Below are positions 12,324 to 12,378 of a stretch of 12,378 bases of DNA, in pieces (within the stretch, counting starts at the first letter, position 1; every line of letters starts with the position of its first letter). Source of the stretch: CAYMOV01 sp964392085 (GTDB taxonomy: Bacteria; Oederibacteriota; Muellerivitia; Muellerivitales; Muellerivitaceae); assembly GCA_964392085.1 (NCBI GenBank), contig CAYMOV010000077.1, forward strand, positions 1 through 12,378, given 5' to 3'. The translations under genes were made by a program, and so were the position numbers. The notes beneath the pieces were generated by a model that saw only the letters and a program-made list of their open reading frames with translations, was not told where the DNA came from and did no database searches.

Positions 12324-12378
<55 letters not shown>

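Overview
The window reads as a chromosomal segment of a GC-rich, diderm (Gram-negative-type) bacterium. Two outer-membrane-type proteins with signal peptides are present, one of them of the PorV/PorQ family. The partial DnaK also carries the extra segment in its ATPase domain (about residues 78-103, after the KRFIGKKF stretch) that is typical of diderm Hsp70s. I cannot name the phylum from this sequence; PorV/PorQ proteins point loosely to the FCB group or a related candidate phylum. Every gene I can support is on the minus strand, so transcription runs from high to low coordinates.

Layout, in the direction of transcription. (1) 12378-12276: the 3' part of tRNA-Gly(CCC), with an encoded CCA end, followed by a strong intrinsic terminator. 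(2) 12324-9277: a segment that looks acquired. It carries a MarR-type regulator, a small conserved membrane protein, a 14-helix DHA2-family drug exporter and a possible 61-codon gene, apparently one operon. The marR end is visibly more A+T-rich than the rest of the window. The segment is bounded by the real tRNA-Gly at one end and by a diverged, same-orientation copy of the tRNA-Gly 3' end (9256-9276) at the other. That is the arrangement left by site-specific integration at the 3' end of a tRNA gene, although no integrase is visible. A further, inverted copy of the tRNA 3' end lies at 12251-12270. (3) 9171-6562: two outer-membrane proteins, a small TonB-receptor-like barrel with a reduced plug and a PorV/PorQ-like barrel. 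The barrel gene begins inside a terminator-like hairpin that also buries its ribosome binding site. (4) 6496-5765: a near-consensus promoter, rplU, rpmA and an intrinsic terminator. (5) 5697-2010: obg-proB-proA, tightly coupled through two ATGA overlaps. Obg acts in ribosome assembly; ProB and ProA make the first two steps of proline synthesis. No promoter is evident between the rpmA terminator and obg, so this block may depend on read-through. (6) 1928-1: a J-domain/TPR co-chaperone followed 1 bp later by dnaK, which runs off the window at codon 452.

The housekeeping core (rplU-rpmA-obg-proBA, J protein-dnaK) is ordinary in content. The more unusual material is the tRNA-bounded MarR/exporter segment, the three tRNA-Gly 3'-end copies, the hairpin that overlaps the start of the barrel gene, the dedicated J-TPR/DnaK pair, and a hairpin-rich stretch at 12081-12243.
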